DNA from: Ferrimonas aestuarii
GTDB taxonomy: Bacteria > Pseudomonadota > Gammaproteobacteria > Enterobacterales > Shewanellaceae
Direction of reading: 5' to 3'
Length of the DNA: 64,000 bases
Assembly (NCBI RefSeq): GCF_005116665.1
Contig: NZ_SWCJ01000001.1
Span: 124,001-188,000, forward strand
A program made the translations under genes and the position numbers. Shown in pieces: positions 40,819-49,408 of the stretch (positions are counted from its first letter, which is position 1; every line of letters begins with the position of its first letter). The notes below the pieces were generated by a model. It saw only the letters and a program-made list of their open reading frames with translations, had not been told where the DNA came from and did not search any database.

Positions 40819-41718
40819 TCACTCAGTGACTTCAGCCCCAACAGCGGTATCCCAAAATTGGTTTAGTGCATCTAATACTCGCTCTGGGGCTTCCAGTTGC
40901 GGGTAGTGACCAACGCCATTGAGGCGAACAATAGGATGTTGAGGCAGATGGTCGGCAAAGTAGTTCACCAGAGAGTGGCCGGAAATGGGGTCGTCGACAC
41001 CATCAATTAGGGTGATGGGAATCTGGCTCTGATCCAGCGCATCAAACCAACGCTGTTGATGTACCCGCCGCTGATGCATGTAGCGAATCAGGTAGGGTAG
41101 GGCACGCTGTCCCTGATTGACGGACATCAGTTGCCAGAGCCCGGTCAGCTCCGTCTCTGATGGCGGTTGCTTGCCCCAGATCTTATTCAAGCTGCGGCGA
41201 AAGGCCGCCTCGCCAATAAGGGGAGCAATGTAGGGGCCGATTCCGCTGGCCAACAGTTTTTGAATCAGCAATGGCTGATGAGCATCGGGAAACAGGCCGC
41301 CGTTAAGTAAAGCCGCACTGCGCCAGCGTACTTTTGCCTCACCGCCATTTTGACGAGCAAGGAGCTCTTGCGCCACGCTGTCGCCGTAGTCATGGGCGAT
41401 AAGGTGAGCCTCCTCAATGCCCAATTGCTGACATAGGGCCTCGAAAGCATCGGCCTGCTGGCACAGGTCATAAGCGACAACGGGTTTATCACTAAACCCA
41501 AATCCCAGCATGTCCAAATAAACCACTCGAAATCGCTGGTTTAGCGTTGGCAGCAGGTATTGCCAATCCCAACAAGCTGAAGGAAACCCGTGGATCAGCA
41601 CTAGGGCAGGGCCTTGTCCTTGCTCCCCATAGAACCAACGATGCCCCTGCCATGACCAATACTGCCCCTGACTGTGCCAGTGTTGCAGCTCGGGGATAAG
41701 CTGGGTTTGAGAGTCCAT
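40819..41718 (-). CDS. alpha/beta hydrolase, HDYGD-nucleophile type (MEST-like)
   Basis: A 299-residue alpha/beta hydrolase. The oxyanion segment is LIHGFPSACWDWQYLLP. The nucleophile elbow is AHDYGD, so the nucleophile is Asp as in haloalkane dehalogenases and epoxide hydrolases. The acid lies near LIDGVDDP and the His in VGHYPQLEAPERV. LIAHDYGDSVAQELL is close to the MEST group. Reaction unknown; ester, epoxide or halide substrates are possible. AAGGA lies 7 nt before the ATG at 41718. Confidence 0.85.
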   Translation of the reverse strand: MDSQTQLIPELQHWHSQGQYWSWQGHRWFYGEQGQGPALVLIHGFPSACWDWQYLLPTLNQRFRVVYLDMLGFGFSDKPVVAYDLCQQADAFEALCQQLGIEEAHLIAHDYGDSVAQELLARQNGGEAKVRWRSAALLNGGLFPDAHQPLLIQKLLASGIGPYIAPLIGEAAFRRSLNKIWGKQPPSETELTGLWQLMSVNQGQRALPYLIRYMHQRRVHQQRWFDALDQSQIPITLIDGVDDPISGHSLVNYFADHLPQHPIVRLNGVGHYPQLEAPERVLDALNQFWDTAVGAEVTE

Positions 41719-41955
41719 AATTGCGTCCTTGCTTGGCTGCATTTTTATAAAGTGCAGTGAAAACTGTTCATAAAAGATACAGCCATTTTGTACTCGAGCT
41801 CAATAACTTTACGTTAGCGGTTGGAATTCGGCTAACTTACTGCCTTTAAAGTAAAAACAGGAATTTTCGATCCAGATCTAGGATGTGATTCATGGTTGGG
41901 GCTATGCTTGCGATTCAAACGAAAAAGAATTGTTTACCTTGAAATGGTGAGTTAG

Positions 41956-42894
41956 ATGACCCGACCTATTATTCTCGATTGTGATCCTGGCCATGATGAT
42001 GCCATCGCCCTGATTTTGGCAGCGGCAAGCCCTGAGCTGGAGCTGCTGGCCGTGACCACCAGTGCTGGTAACCAAACGCCAGACAAAACCCTGCGCAACG
42101 CGCTGCGAGTACTCACCTTGATTGGCCGTACCGACATCCCTGTTGCTGGCGGCGCCCACAAACCGATTAGCCGCGAGCTGATTATTGCCGATAGCGTACA
42201 TGGAGAATCTGGCCTGGATGGGCCAGAACTGCCTGAGCCAGCTTTTGCTCCGGTGGGCGAGCATGGTGTGGCACTGATGGCCGAAAAGATTCTGGGCAGC
42301 AAGCAGCCGGTGACTTTAGTACCAACCGGTCCGCTGACCAACATTGCGCTGCTGCTGGCCACCTACCCAGAATGCAAAGACAACATCGAGCAGATCGTTC
42401 TGATGGGCGGCTCTGCTGGTGCTGGCAACTGGAGCCCAGCGGCTGAGTTTAATATCTTGGTTGACCCTGAAGCGGCCGATATTGTGTTCCGCAGCGGCCT
42501 GCCTGTGGTTATGCACGGCTTAGACGTGACCCACAAGGCACAGATGATGGCTGAAGATATCGAGCGCATTCGTGCCATCGACAACCGCCCAGCGCAGGTG
42601 GTGGCGGAGCTGCTGGACTTCTTCATGCTGTATCACCGAGATCCTAAGTGGGGCTTTGAAGGTGCGCCACTGCACGATCCTTGCACCATCGCCTACTTGA
42701 TTAACCCTGAGCTATTTAGCTGCATCGATACTTGGGTTGGTGTGGAAACCAAAGGCGAGCACACACAGGGCATGACCGTGGTTGACCGTTACCAGCTTAG
42801 TGGCAATGAGCCAAACGCCAAGGTTGCCATGGATCTTGACCGTCCGGGCTTTGTGGAGCTGCTGGTTGAGCGCTTAGCGCACTACAACGCCTAA
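41956..42894 (+). CDS. inosine-uridine nucleoside N-ribohydrolase
   Basis: A 312-residue nucleoside hydrolase with the calcium cluster DCDPGHDD (8-15), [26 protein letters not shown] and [40 protein letters not shown] gives the late Asp/His. It resembles RihA/RihB, which hydrolyse pyrimidine ribonucleosides to base and ribose in the cytosol. Its upstream region is A/T-rich. A hairpin AGGGGCA/TGCCCCT (42920-42938) follows. Confidence 0.92.
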   Translation: MTRPIILDCDPGHDDAIALILAAASPELELLAVTTSAGNQTPDKTLRNALRVLTLIGRTDIPVAGGAHKPISRELIIADSVHGESGLDGPELPEPAFAPVGEHGVALMAEKILGSKQPVTLVPTGPLTNIALLLATYPECKDNIEQIVLMGGSAGAGNWSPAAEFNILVDPEAADIVFRSGLPVVMHGLDVTHKAQMMAEDIERIRAIDNRPAQVVAELLDFFMLYHRDPKWGFEGAPLHDPCTIAYLINPELFSCIDTWVGVETKGEHTQGMTVVDRYQLSGNEPNAKVAMDLDRPGFVELLVERLAHYNA

Positions 42895-42974
42895 AACTCA
42901 GTGAATTAGGCCACCAATGAGGGGCAAATAATGCCCCTGACTCCGTAGGGCTGATATACTTGCCCTCATTACCA

Positions 42975-43012
42975 AGCCGCAGTGGTAACCCCTCTGCGGC
43001 TTTGATTTTTTT
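42975..43012 (+). promoter_or_regulatory. intrinsic-terminator-like element in the rhlE leader
   Basis: AGCCGCAG (42975-42982) pairs with CTGCGGCT (42994-43001), followed by TTGATTTTTTT and at once by the rhlE start region. It could end transcripts before rhlE or act as an attenuator; a terminator for the nucleoside hydrolase is the simpler reading, but it lies 80 bp past that gene, which already has a hairpin. Confidence 0.6.
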
Positions 43013-43024
43013 ATGAGAGCAACT

Positions 43025-44284
43025 ATGCCATTTTCCTCTTTAGGGGTAAGCCGACCCATTGCCGATGCTGTGGCCGAATGCGGCTATCAACAGCCAACAG
43101 AAATTCAGCGTCAGGCCATCCCTTTTGCCTTAAAGGGGCAAAACCTCATCGCCGCGGCGCAGACCGGTACCGGCAAAACGGCGGCGTTCATCCTGCCGAT
43201 TTTAGAGCGCCTGAGCCAAGGTCAAACTCAGCGCAAAAAGCGTGTTCGCGCTCTGGTACTGGCTCCTACTCGAGAGCTGGTAGTGCAAGTTGCCGATAAC
43301 GCTCAGCAATACGCCAAACACCTGAACCTCAATGTGCTTGCCATGTATGGTGGCACCGAGATTCAGCCTCAAGTGGAAGCGCTGATTGAAGGCGTTGATC
43401 TGTTGGTGGCGACCCCTGGGCGACTGCTGGATATGTACACTCGCCGCGCCTTGCATTTCGATGAAGTGGAAGTGTTGGTGATGGACGAGGCCGATAAAAT
43501 GCTCGACATGGGCTTTATCGACACCATCAATCGCATCGTTGAAAAGCTGCCACGGGAACGTCAATCTTTGCTGTTTTCCGCCACCTTGTCTAACCGCGTT
43601 CGAGACTTAGCCAAATCGGCAGTTCACGATGCGGTTGAGATCAAACTGGCGGCGGCCAAGGCCAGCAAGTCCAATATTGAGCAGTGGGTGATTCCTGTCG
43701 ATAAAGACCGTAAGTCGGCGCTGCTGAGCCACCTGATTCAAACCTCGCCGTGGCAACAGGCGCTGATCTTCATTAAAACCAAAGCCGGTGCGGCCAAGTT
43801 GGTGGAGCAGCTGTCCAAACGTGGCATTGAGGCCGAGTGTATTCATAGCGGCCGCTCCCAAGCGGTGCGAGAGCAAATTCTGGCAGACTTCAAATCGGGA
43901 AACATTGCCTATCTGATTGCTACCGGCGTGGCAGCCCGAGGCATCGACATCGATAACTTAGAGCGCGTGGTGAACTACGACTTGCCGTTCCCGGCAGACG
44001 ACTACGTGCACCGCATCGGCCGTACTGGCCGAGCCAGCGCACTGGGTGAGGCGGTCTCTTTCCTGTCAAAAGATGATTTTAAAAACCTGTGCATGATCGA
44101 AAGCCGACTGGATCATCTGCTTGAACGTCGTGATGTAGAAGGTTTTGAGCCTCGCAAACCGATTCCCACCTCCATCTTAAATTACGTGCCAAAGGCAAAG
44201 CGGCAAGGTGGTGGCGCGAAAGCGGACGGAGTACGGCGAGGGGCAAAGCCTCGCCGAGCTGAAAAAGGCCCGCGACAGAGTTAG
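43025..44284 (+). CDS. rhlE: DEAD-box ATP-dependent RNA helicase RhlE-type
   Basis: A 419-residue helicase with the motifs in order: Q motif (CGYQQPTEIQRQAIP), I AQTGTGKT, Ia PTRELVVQ, II DEAD, III SAT, IV IFIKTKAGA, V ATGVAARGID and VI HRIGRTGR, and a basic C-terminal tail (KPRRAEKGPRQS). It unwinds RNA in ribosome assembly and decay. The start is the ATG 12 nt after another ATG, with GAGAGC upstream. A T-tract hairpin lies directly before the gene. Confidence 0.93.
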   Translation: MPFSSLGVSRPIADAVAECGYQQPTEIQRQAIPFALKGQNLIAAAQTGTGKTAAFILPILERLSQGQTQRKKRVRALVLAPTRELVVQVADNAQQYAKHLNLNVLAMYGGTEIQPQVEALIEGVDLLVATPGRLLDMYTRRALHFDEVEVLVMDEADKMLDMGFIDTINRIVEKLPRERQSLLFSATLSNRVRDLAKSAVHDAVEIKLAAAKASKSNIEQWVIPVDKDRKSALLSHLIQTSPWQQALIFIKTKAGAAKLVEQLSKRGIEAECIHSGRSQAVREQILADFKSGNIAYLIATGVAARGIDIDNLERVVNYDLPFPADDYVHRIGRTGRASALGEAVSFLSKDDFKNLCMIESRLDHLLERRDVEGFEPRKPIPTSILNYVPKAKRQGGGAKADGVRRGAKPRRAEKGPRQS

Positions 44285-44339
44285 CGGTTGGGAAGACGTT
44301 AAACAGTGGGCAGCTGGTTAAATCTGCCCACAGTGTTGG

Positions 44340-45515
44340 CTAGATGGGCAGCTCAATCTTTACGCCTAAACCTGGGTGGTTGTCATATAGGCTGATGCTA
44401 CCGTGATGCAGCCCAGCGACCGCTTTGGCCAGAGACAGACCCAAGCCTAAGCCGCCATCGGTGCGGCTTTTGTCCACCCGATACAGCCGCTCAAATACTC
44501 GAGGTTTGTCGGCATCGCTGATTCCCGGCCCATTGTCGGCCAGAGTGATTGCTATGTGGTTGCCTTGATTGTGGGCTTCAAGCTCAATGCGACTGCCTTG
44601 GGGGCAATAGCGCAGGGCGTTTTCCACCAAGTTGGCTAACTGCTGAATCAGGAGTTCGCGGTCGCCCTGAATCTTGAGGGCGCTGTCGGGCTTGTTGACC
44701 GACAACGTCATGCCGGCATCGTCGGCCACATCCACGTAAATATCGGCTACGGTGTCGATAATGGCATTGATGTCGACCTCAGAGAATCGACTGCGGCGCG
44801 CTCCGGATTCGATCTGTGAAATTCGCAGCAGGGCATCAAAGATGCTGGCCAGACGCTGAGAGTCTGACTGTGCTTGCTCCAACTCCCGCTGCAAGTCTTG
44901 AGCGTCTTCAATAGCCAGAGCATCCGCGGCATCTTTGATGTTCCACAGGTTATGTTGCAGCCGGGTAATTGGGGTTTTGAGTTCATGGGCGATGTTGGCT
45001 GAGATGTCACTCATGGCCGCCACCGAGCCTTCGAGCCGCGATAGCATCTCATCCACGGCAACGCCGATGCGCGCCAGATCGTTCATTTTATGGGTTTCGC
45101 CGGTGCGGGCACTGAGCTCGCCCTCAGCGGCGGCGGCCAGTACCTGCTCAATGCGGTTAATGCGCCGCTGGCTCGCGCGAGTCATGGCGATGACGATGGC
45201 GGCAGTAAAGCCGGTGACCAGCAGCCCTGAAAGCACAAAGCCAGTGGTCAGTGCCGCCAGAATGTCATCGTCTTCGATGGGGTCGTCATCAATGTCTACG
45301 TTCTGGCCACGAGCCAACTGTTTGGATTCTTTGACGATCTCTTTATTTTGCTGCCCGAGTTCGTAATCCACATAGGCCAAGCTGAGGCTGGCCATCAACA
45401 TCAGGCTCAGCATTGAGACCAACACAAACATCAGCCCCTGCTGTGTCGCGGTGCTCTGCAGCCAAGTAGGCAGCTTAACCCCTTGGGTCAATCGAGTGGT
45501 GAGGGAGCGAATCAT
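44340..45515 (-). CDS. sensor histidine kinase
   Basis: A 391-residue membrane kinase: helix 1 (about 29-49), a short acidic periplasmic loop (DIDDDPIEDDD), helix 2 (about 87-109), a HAMP domain, HisKA with IAHELKTPITRLQHNLW, and HATPase (NLVENALRYC, DNGPGI, GGLGLGLSLAKAV). The sensor loop has no named domain. It overlaps the response regulator by 4 nt (ATGA). With the PepSY proteins upstream it forms a five-gene set; the acidic loop would fit metal or cationic peptide sensing, as in PhoQ (inference). Confidence 0.92.
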   Translation of the reverse strand: MIRSLTTRLTQGVKLPTWLQSTATQQGLMFVLVSMLSLMLMASLSLAYVDYELGQQNKEIVKESKQLARGQNVDIDDDPIEDDDILAALTTGFVLSGLLVTGFTAAIVIAMTRASQRRINRIEQVLAAAAEGELSARTGETHKMNDLARIGVAVDEMLSRLEGSVAAMSDISANIAHELKTPITRLQHNLWNIKDAADALAIEDAQDLQRELEQAQSDSQRLASIFDALLRISQIESGARRSRFSEVDINAIIDTVADIYVDVADDAGMTLSVNKPDSALKIQGDRELLIQQLANLVENALRYCPQGSRIELEAHNQGNHIAITLADNGPGISDADKPRVFERLYRVDKSRTDGGLGLGLSLAKAVAGLHHGSISLYDNHPGLGVKIELPI

Positions 45516-46207
45516 CGGTTTGTCTCTCCCCTGTGTTCCAGTTTGTAGCCCGCACCGCGCACGGTTTGAATCAAGGTGTCACCAAAGGGTTTTTCTAATT
45601 TGTTGCGCAGACGGCTGATGTGGGTTTCCACCACACTGGTTTGCGGGTCAAAGTGGATATCCCAAACGTGTTCCAGCAACATGGTGCGAGTAATCACTCG
45701 CCCAGGGTGGCGCAGAAACAGCTCCAGAATTCGAAACTCTTTAGGCTGAAGATCCAGCACTTTCCCCTGGCGGCTGGCACTGTGCTCAAACATGTTTAGG
45801 GTGAGATCGCCATAACTCAGTTCTGGCTTTGCTTGGTTGCTGATGGTCACCGAACGTCGCGACAACGCGGTGACGCGGGCCAACAATTCGGAAAAGGCAA
45901 AGGGTTTGGTGAGGTAGTCATCCCCTCCGGCTTCCAGCCCTTCGACGCGGTCGTCCACCCCGCCTAATGAGGTAAGAAACAGCACCGGAGTGGCGATTTG
46001 AGCCGCGCGCAGGGCCTTAACCAGAGACAGGCCGTCCAGGCCTGGCAGCATTCGGTCAACAATGGCTACATCAAACTGTTCTGTCATGCAAAGGGTTAGG
46101 GCGTGCTTACCGTTGTCGGTCACCTCAACGTAATGTCCGGCTTCTTTCAGCCCTTTGTCGACAAAGCGGCTTAGGCTGACGTCATCTTCTACTAACAAAA
46201 TTCGCAT
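45512..46207 (-). CDS. OmpR/PhoB-family response regulator
   Basis: A 231-residue regulator: receiver domain with DD pocket (LLVEDD), phosphoacceptor Asp in VAIVDRMLPG, conserved LTSLGG and K in YLTKPF, then the winged-helix domain (LDLQPKEFRILELFLRHPGRVITR...VWDIHFDPQTSVVETHISRLRNKLEK). GAGAA is 6 nt before the ATG at 46207; the longer GTG start adds 8 residues. It is the partner of the adjacent kinase. Confidence 0.95.
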   Translation of the reverse strand: MRILLVEDDVSLSRFVDKGLKEAGHYVEVTDNGKHALTLCMTEQFDVAIVDRMLPGLDGLSLVKALRAAQIATPVLFLTSLGGVDDRVEGLEAGGDDYLTKPFAFSELLARVTALSRRSVTISNQAKPELSYGDLTLNMFEHSASRQGKVLDLQPKEFRILELFLRHPGRVITRTMLLEHVWDIHFDPQTSVVETHISRLRNKLEKPFGDTLIQTVRGAGYKLEHRGETNR

Positions 46208-46243
46208 GATGATTCTCGGTTGCTGTGCCACATCAAAGCCACG

Positions 46244-46525
46244 CTAGGCGGCAACGATGGGTTGTTGACTCTCTTGAGTGGCCGAATCGGATACCGGCTG
46301 GTCCTCTTTGGCATTGGTTTGATTGGCGTTGTGGGCGTACCACTTGGTCAGCAATGCGCCGATCATTCCTGCCAATAAACAGGCTCCTAGTGTAACCAGT
46401 CCTAGGGCAAAAAACAGAGTAAACGCCAGCAATTCAACCACCCCTTTTAGACCATTGTGTCGTATGGACGACAGGGAAGACGTTAATTTCGCTCGCAAGT
46501 TTGCGTATCGGTTTGAGTTAATCAT
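46244..46525 (-). CDS. small membrane protein of the PepSY two-component operon
   Basis: A 93-residue protein with one hydrophobic hairpin-like stretch (VVELLAFTLFFALGLVTLGACLLAGMIGALL), a polar, Gln/Ser-rich tail and no recognised family. GGAG lies 8 nt before the ATG at 46525, and an ATG two codons earlier is very close to the GGAG. Placed between a PepSY protein and the response regulator, it may be a membrane adaptor or a product of the regulon. Confidence 0.62.
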   Translation of the reverse strand: MINSNRYANLRAKLTSSLSSIRHNGLKGVVELLAFTLFFALGLVTLGACLLAGMIGALLTKWYAHNANQTNAKEDQPVSDSATQESQQPIVAA

Positions 46526-46576
46526 AATCATTGCTCCTTCGGGCACCGGTTTGGGTGCCCGCTAAACAGAAAGGCA

Positions 46577-47092
46577 TTATTGGGCTGCTAGGCGAGTTTC
46601 CATGGTGCTGCCATCGGCTTTCACCAACTTCATCTCGTAACTGACGTTGTGGTCGTCTTCCAGCTCAATTTCATAGACCTGTGCGCTGTTTTGGTTTTCA
46701 GCGTCGCTCAGCGCCGCTTCCAGCGACTTGAACTGGCCAGATTTGACGCCAGATAACCACGCGGCTTGCTCGATGAGATCGTCATGGTCGCGTTCGCGTT
46801 TCTCGCGGCTAATGACCACTTCTCCAGTGGTGGCGCTGATTACGGTGTAGAAGTTGTTGCCGTTGTCGCCAATCAGCTCAATCTCATACAACGCCTGGCC
46901 CATTTCAACTTCGCGCTCAGCTTCCATCGGCTCGCCGCCGGTGTGCTTTTTGGCAACCATGATCGCCTGCTTTAATGAGACCGCATCGGCGTCGATGTTG
47001 GCCGGTGCGTCATCGGCAAATGCACCGGCGCTGAAGATGGTGGTTAGAGCTGCTGCCAAGATGATCGGTTTGGTGGTGATGGATGATTTCAT
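46577..47092 (-). CDS. periplasmic protein with two PepSY domains
   Basis: A 171-residue exported protein. The signal peptide ends AGAFA (about residue 26). PepSY 1 is at about 37-95 (SLKQAIMVAKKHTGG...YEIELIGDNGNNFYTVISATTGEVV) and PepSY 2 at about 108-168 (KSLEAALSDAENQNS...YEIELEDDHNVSYEMKLVKADGS). PepSY proteins often inhibit proteases or take part in envelope stress or metal responses. It is the first gene of an operon with the small membrane protein and the two-component genes. Confidence 0.9.
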   Translation of the reverse strand: MKSSITTKPIILAAALTTIFSAGAFADDAPANIDADAVSLKQAIMVAKKHTGGEPMEAEREVEMGQALYEIELIGDNGNNFYTVISATTGEVVISREKRERDHDDLIEQAAWLSGVKSGQFKSLEAALSDAENQNSAQVYEIELEDDHNVSYEMKLVKADGSTMETRLAAQ

Positions 47093-47307
47093 TGTGTAGT
47101 CCTCGCTTAAGTAACGCCGGATTATCCCGGTTGATGGTGCTACTTTACCTAGGCGAGCTTGCGGGCAGTTTTCGTCAACTATACATTTTTGTAAGCTTTT
47201 ACTGATAGGTAGTGGCTAATAATTATTTAGGTAATGCTCCTCTAAAAGTTAATTAATAGCTTTCGTACACTGGCTCCATCAAATCAGATACCCCTTTGGA
47301 GCAGAGC

Positions 47308-48267
47308 ATGAGCAAAGTACTCGTCATTTCAGGACATCCTGAGTTAAGCAAATCGTTCACCAACACCGTGATTTTGGAGCAGCTATCTGCAGGCCTTGAG
47401 GACGTGGAAATCCGTCGTTTGGACAGCCTCTATCCCAACTATCAGATCGACGTGAATGCGGAGCAGCAGGCCTTGGTTGAAGCCGATGTCATTGTGCTTC
47501 AGTTCCCTTACTACTGGTACTCCATGCCAGCGCTGATGAAAAAGTGGATGGACGACGTATTCAGCTTTAACTTCGCCTATGGTCCGCAAGGGGACAAGCT
47601 GAAAGGTAAAGATTTTATCTTAAGCTTTACCGTGGGTGGGCCAGAGGAGGCGTACAGCCCCCTGGGCTACAACCATTTCTCTATTGAGCAGTTAATGCGT
47701 CCTTTAGAGCAAACCGCGTATCTGGCGGGCATGAACTACCGCAAGCCTGTTTATACCCACGGCATGGTGTACATTCCCGGTGTTTACAACGAATTGGATC
47801 AGGTGCAGGCCAAAGCCCGCGATCATGCCAACCGGTTAATGGCGCAAATCAGCGACATTACTGAGTCGGCCAGCAGTCGCATCCGCAAGCTGGTGGCTCA
47901 GTGGTTTGCTCAGTTTGATCAGTTGCCAGAGCAGAGTGAGTTCTTTACCGGCCACCTGTCGAACGATCTGAATTTAGTGATGCCAGAGGGCAGCTTTAAA
48001 GGCCATGAAGGCTTTAGAGATTGGTACGCCTTTGCCCGTCGCACCTTTAAACCAGGTTGCGAACACAAGGTTGAGCAGACCTTAGTGACTGAAAAGGAGG
48101 GCGGTTATCAGGTGGACCTGCGCATCCGCTTAGACGCGGAAACCTTCCCTGAGTCAGAGCCAAAGGGCGAGACCATTAGCTTGCTGGTGAATGAAACCTG
48201 GCAGGTGACTATCGACGAGACCGGCCATGTGACCATTCACGATTATCAAGTAACGCCAGTTGCGTAA
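47308..48267 (+). CDS. flavodoxin-like NAD(P)H oxidoreductase fused to a SnoaL-like domain
   Basis: A 319-residue protein. Residues about 1-185 form an NQO1/KefF-type flavodoxin-like quinone oxidoreductase (LVISGHPELSKSFTN, VLQFPYYWYSMPALMKKWMDDVFSFNFAYG, GPEEAYSPLGYNHF). Residues about 195-319 look like a SnoaL/NTF2-like domain (FFTGHLSNDLNLVMPEGSFKGHEGFRDWYAFARRTF). The fusion may couple quinone or nitroarene reduction to a binding domain. TGGAG precedes the ATG; the longer TTG start overlaps that site. It is monocistronic. Confidence 0.85.
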   Translation: MSKVLVISGHPELSKSFTNTVILEQLSAGLEDVEIRRLDSLYPNYQIDVNAEQQALVEADVIVLQFPYYWYSMPALMKKWMDDVFSFNFAYGPQGDKLKGKDFILSFTVGGPEEAYSPLGYNHFSIEQLMRPLEQTAYLAGMNYRKPVYTHGMVYIPGVYNELDQVQAKARDHANRLMAQISDITESASSRIRKLVAQWFAQFDQLPEQSEFFTGHLSNDLNLVMPEGSFKGHEGFRDWYAFARRTFKPGCEHKVEQTLVTEKEGGYQVDLRIRLDAETFPESEPKGETISLLVNETWQVTIDETGHVTIHDYQVTPVA

Positions 48268-48328
48268 ACCACAGCCCAAGGAGGCAGTCGAGCGGCTGCC
48301 TTTTATTTGCAAGATAAAGGTCCACAAC

Positions 48329-48778
48329 ATGAAACTGACACCTCGAGGTTCGCTACTCACATTGGTGCTGTCATTGCTTATCTCATTTTGGGCGTTCAGC
48401 GATGATAGCTTGCATGGCGCCGCTTATCACGGTGATGAGGCGCTGGTCATCAAGCTGCTGGCAACCAACCCGGATCCCGATGCCCGCGACAGCTTTGGCG
48501 GTACGGCGCTTCACGGTGCCATGTTTCAGGACAACCTCAATATTGTGCGTCTGCTGATTGATGCCGGCTTCGATGTGAACGCCATCGGGCCACGTAATGG
48601 CTATACGCCGCTGCACGATGCGGTATGGGCCAATAACTTGGAGGCGGCGAAGCTGTTGGTTGAAAACGGCAGTCGTGTGGATATTCGCAGCCGAGATGGT
48701 CAAACACCGCTGGATAAAGCGAGAGCAGAAGCTAAGTTTGAGATGGTGAAGTATCTGGAATCCGTTAGTGCTAAGTGA
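48329..48778 (+). CDS. exported ankyrin-repeat protein
   Basis: A 149-residue protein with an N-terminal signal (LLTLVLSLLISFWAFS) and three ankyrin repeats (DSLHGAAYHGDEALVIKLL, GGTALHGAMFQDNLNIVRLLI, NGYTPLHDAVWANNLEAAKLLVENG). It probably binds another envelope protein. The ATG at 48329 gives a proper signal; the open frame starts earlier without a site. It is 60 bp after the oxidoreductase gene, maybe cotranscribed. Confidence 0.85.
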   Translation: MKLTPRGSLLTLVLSLLISFWAFSDDSLHGAAYHGDEALVIKLLATNPDPDARDSFGGTALHGAMFQDNLNIVRLLIDAGFDVNAIGPRNGYTPLHDAVWANNLEAAKLLVENGSRVDIRSRDGQTPLDKARAEAKFEMVKYLESVSAK

Positions 48779-48789
48779 GCCACATAGAA

Positions 48790-48822
48790 AAGAGCGAAGC
48801 CAGCATATTGCTGGCTTCTTTG
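48790..48822 (+). terminator. terminator after the ankyrin gene
   Basis: GAAGCCAGCA-TATT-GCTGGCTTC followed by TTTGTTTTT. Confidence 0.85.
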
Positions 48823-48930
48823 TTTTTGGAGCTTTGCTAGACAGAGGCAAATGATGAAAACTCTTAGGGAACTGGGTTCAATAATCTTTGTCCACTCTAG
48901 TAACAACCCATCTCTGTGAGGTCGATGCCG

Positions 48931-49374
48931 ATGATAAGTCGCCTGAAATCCCTGTTCGAACACCATGATGATCATGCCAATGAGCTTAATGTCGAGCTTG
49001 CCACTACGGCACTGTTACTTGAGGTTGCACGAGCGGACTCTCACATCTCCCATCAGGAGAAAGAAGCGGTGTGGCATCTGATTAAGGGGCTACATCAGTT
49101 GTCGGATCGGGAAGCTAGGGATCTGATTGAGGAGGCATTAACCCAAACCGAAGAGGCCAACTCAGTACATAACTTTACTAACGTGGTAAAGAAAAATCTA
49201 ATTCTGAATCAAAAGCTTAAATTGCTAGAAGGGCTATGGCGTGTGGCTTATGAGGACGACGTGCTAGAGCCTCATGAGGAGGCGATGATCCGTAAAGTCA
49301 GCGATCTGCTGTATCTGCGCCACAGTGAGTTTATTCAGGCAAAATTGGCGGTGACCGAATCCAAAGGTAAATAA
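48931..49374 (+). CDS. TerB-like (DjlA N-terminal-type) protein
   Basis: A 147-residue all-helical protein with the TerB family pattern: ELATTALLLEVARADSHISHQEKEAVWHLI, later LLEGLWRVAYEDDVLEPHEEAMIRKVSDLL. The acidic ADSHIS.xE and EDDVLxxHE helix ends are the usual metal-binding-like positions. It may act in tellurite or stress-related membrane complexes. GAGG stands 9 nt before the ATG at 48931, with an ATG at 48925 and a GTG start also in frame. Confidence 0.82.
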   Translation: MISRLKSLFEHHDDHANELNVELATTALLLEVARADSHISHQEKEAVWHLIKGLHQLSDREARDLIEEALTQTEEANSVHNFTNVVKKNLILNQKLKLLEGLWRVAYEDDVLEPHEEAMIRKVSDLLYLRHSEFIQAKLAVTESKGK

Positions 49375-49399
49375 TGCCGAGCGCGTTACGCTCGGCATT
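49374..49399. terminator. bidirectional terminator between TerB-like and M48 genes
   Basis: ATGCCGAGCG-CGTTA-CGCTCGGCAT, a 10-bp stem overlapping the TerB-like stop codon and shared by the convergent M48 gene. Confidence 0.75.
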
Positions 49400-49408
49400 G
49401 GATACTCC

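Noticed and set aside
44340..47092. PhoPQ as the identity of the two-component pair.
   Set aside because: The kinase periplasmic loop is far too short for a PhoQ sensor domain; only the acidic character is alike.
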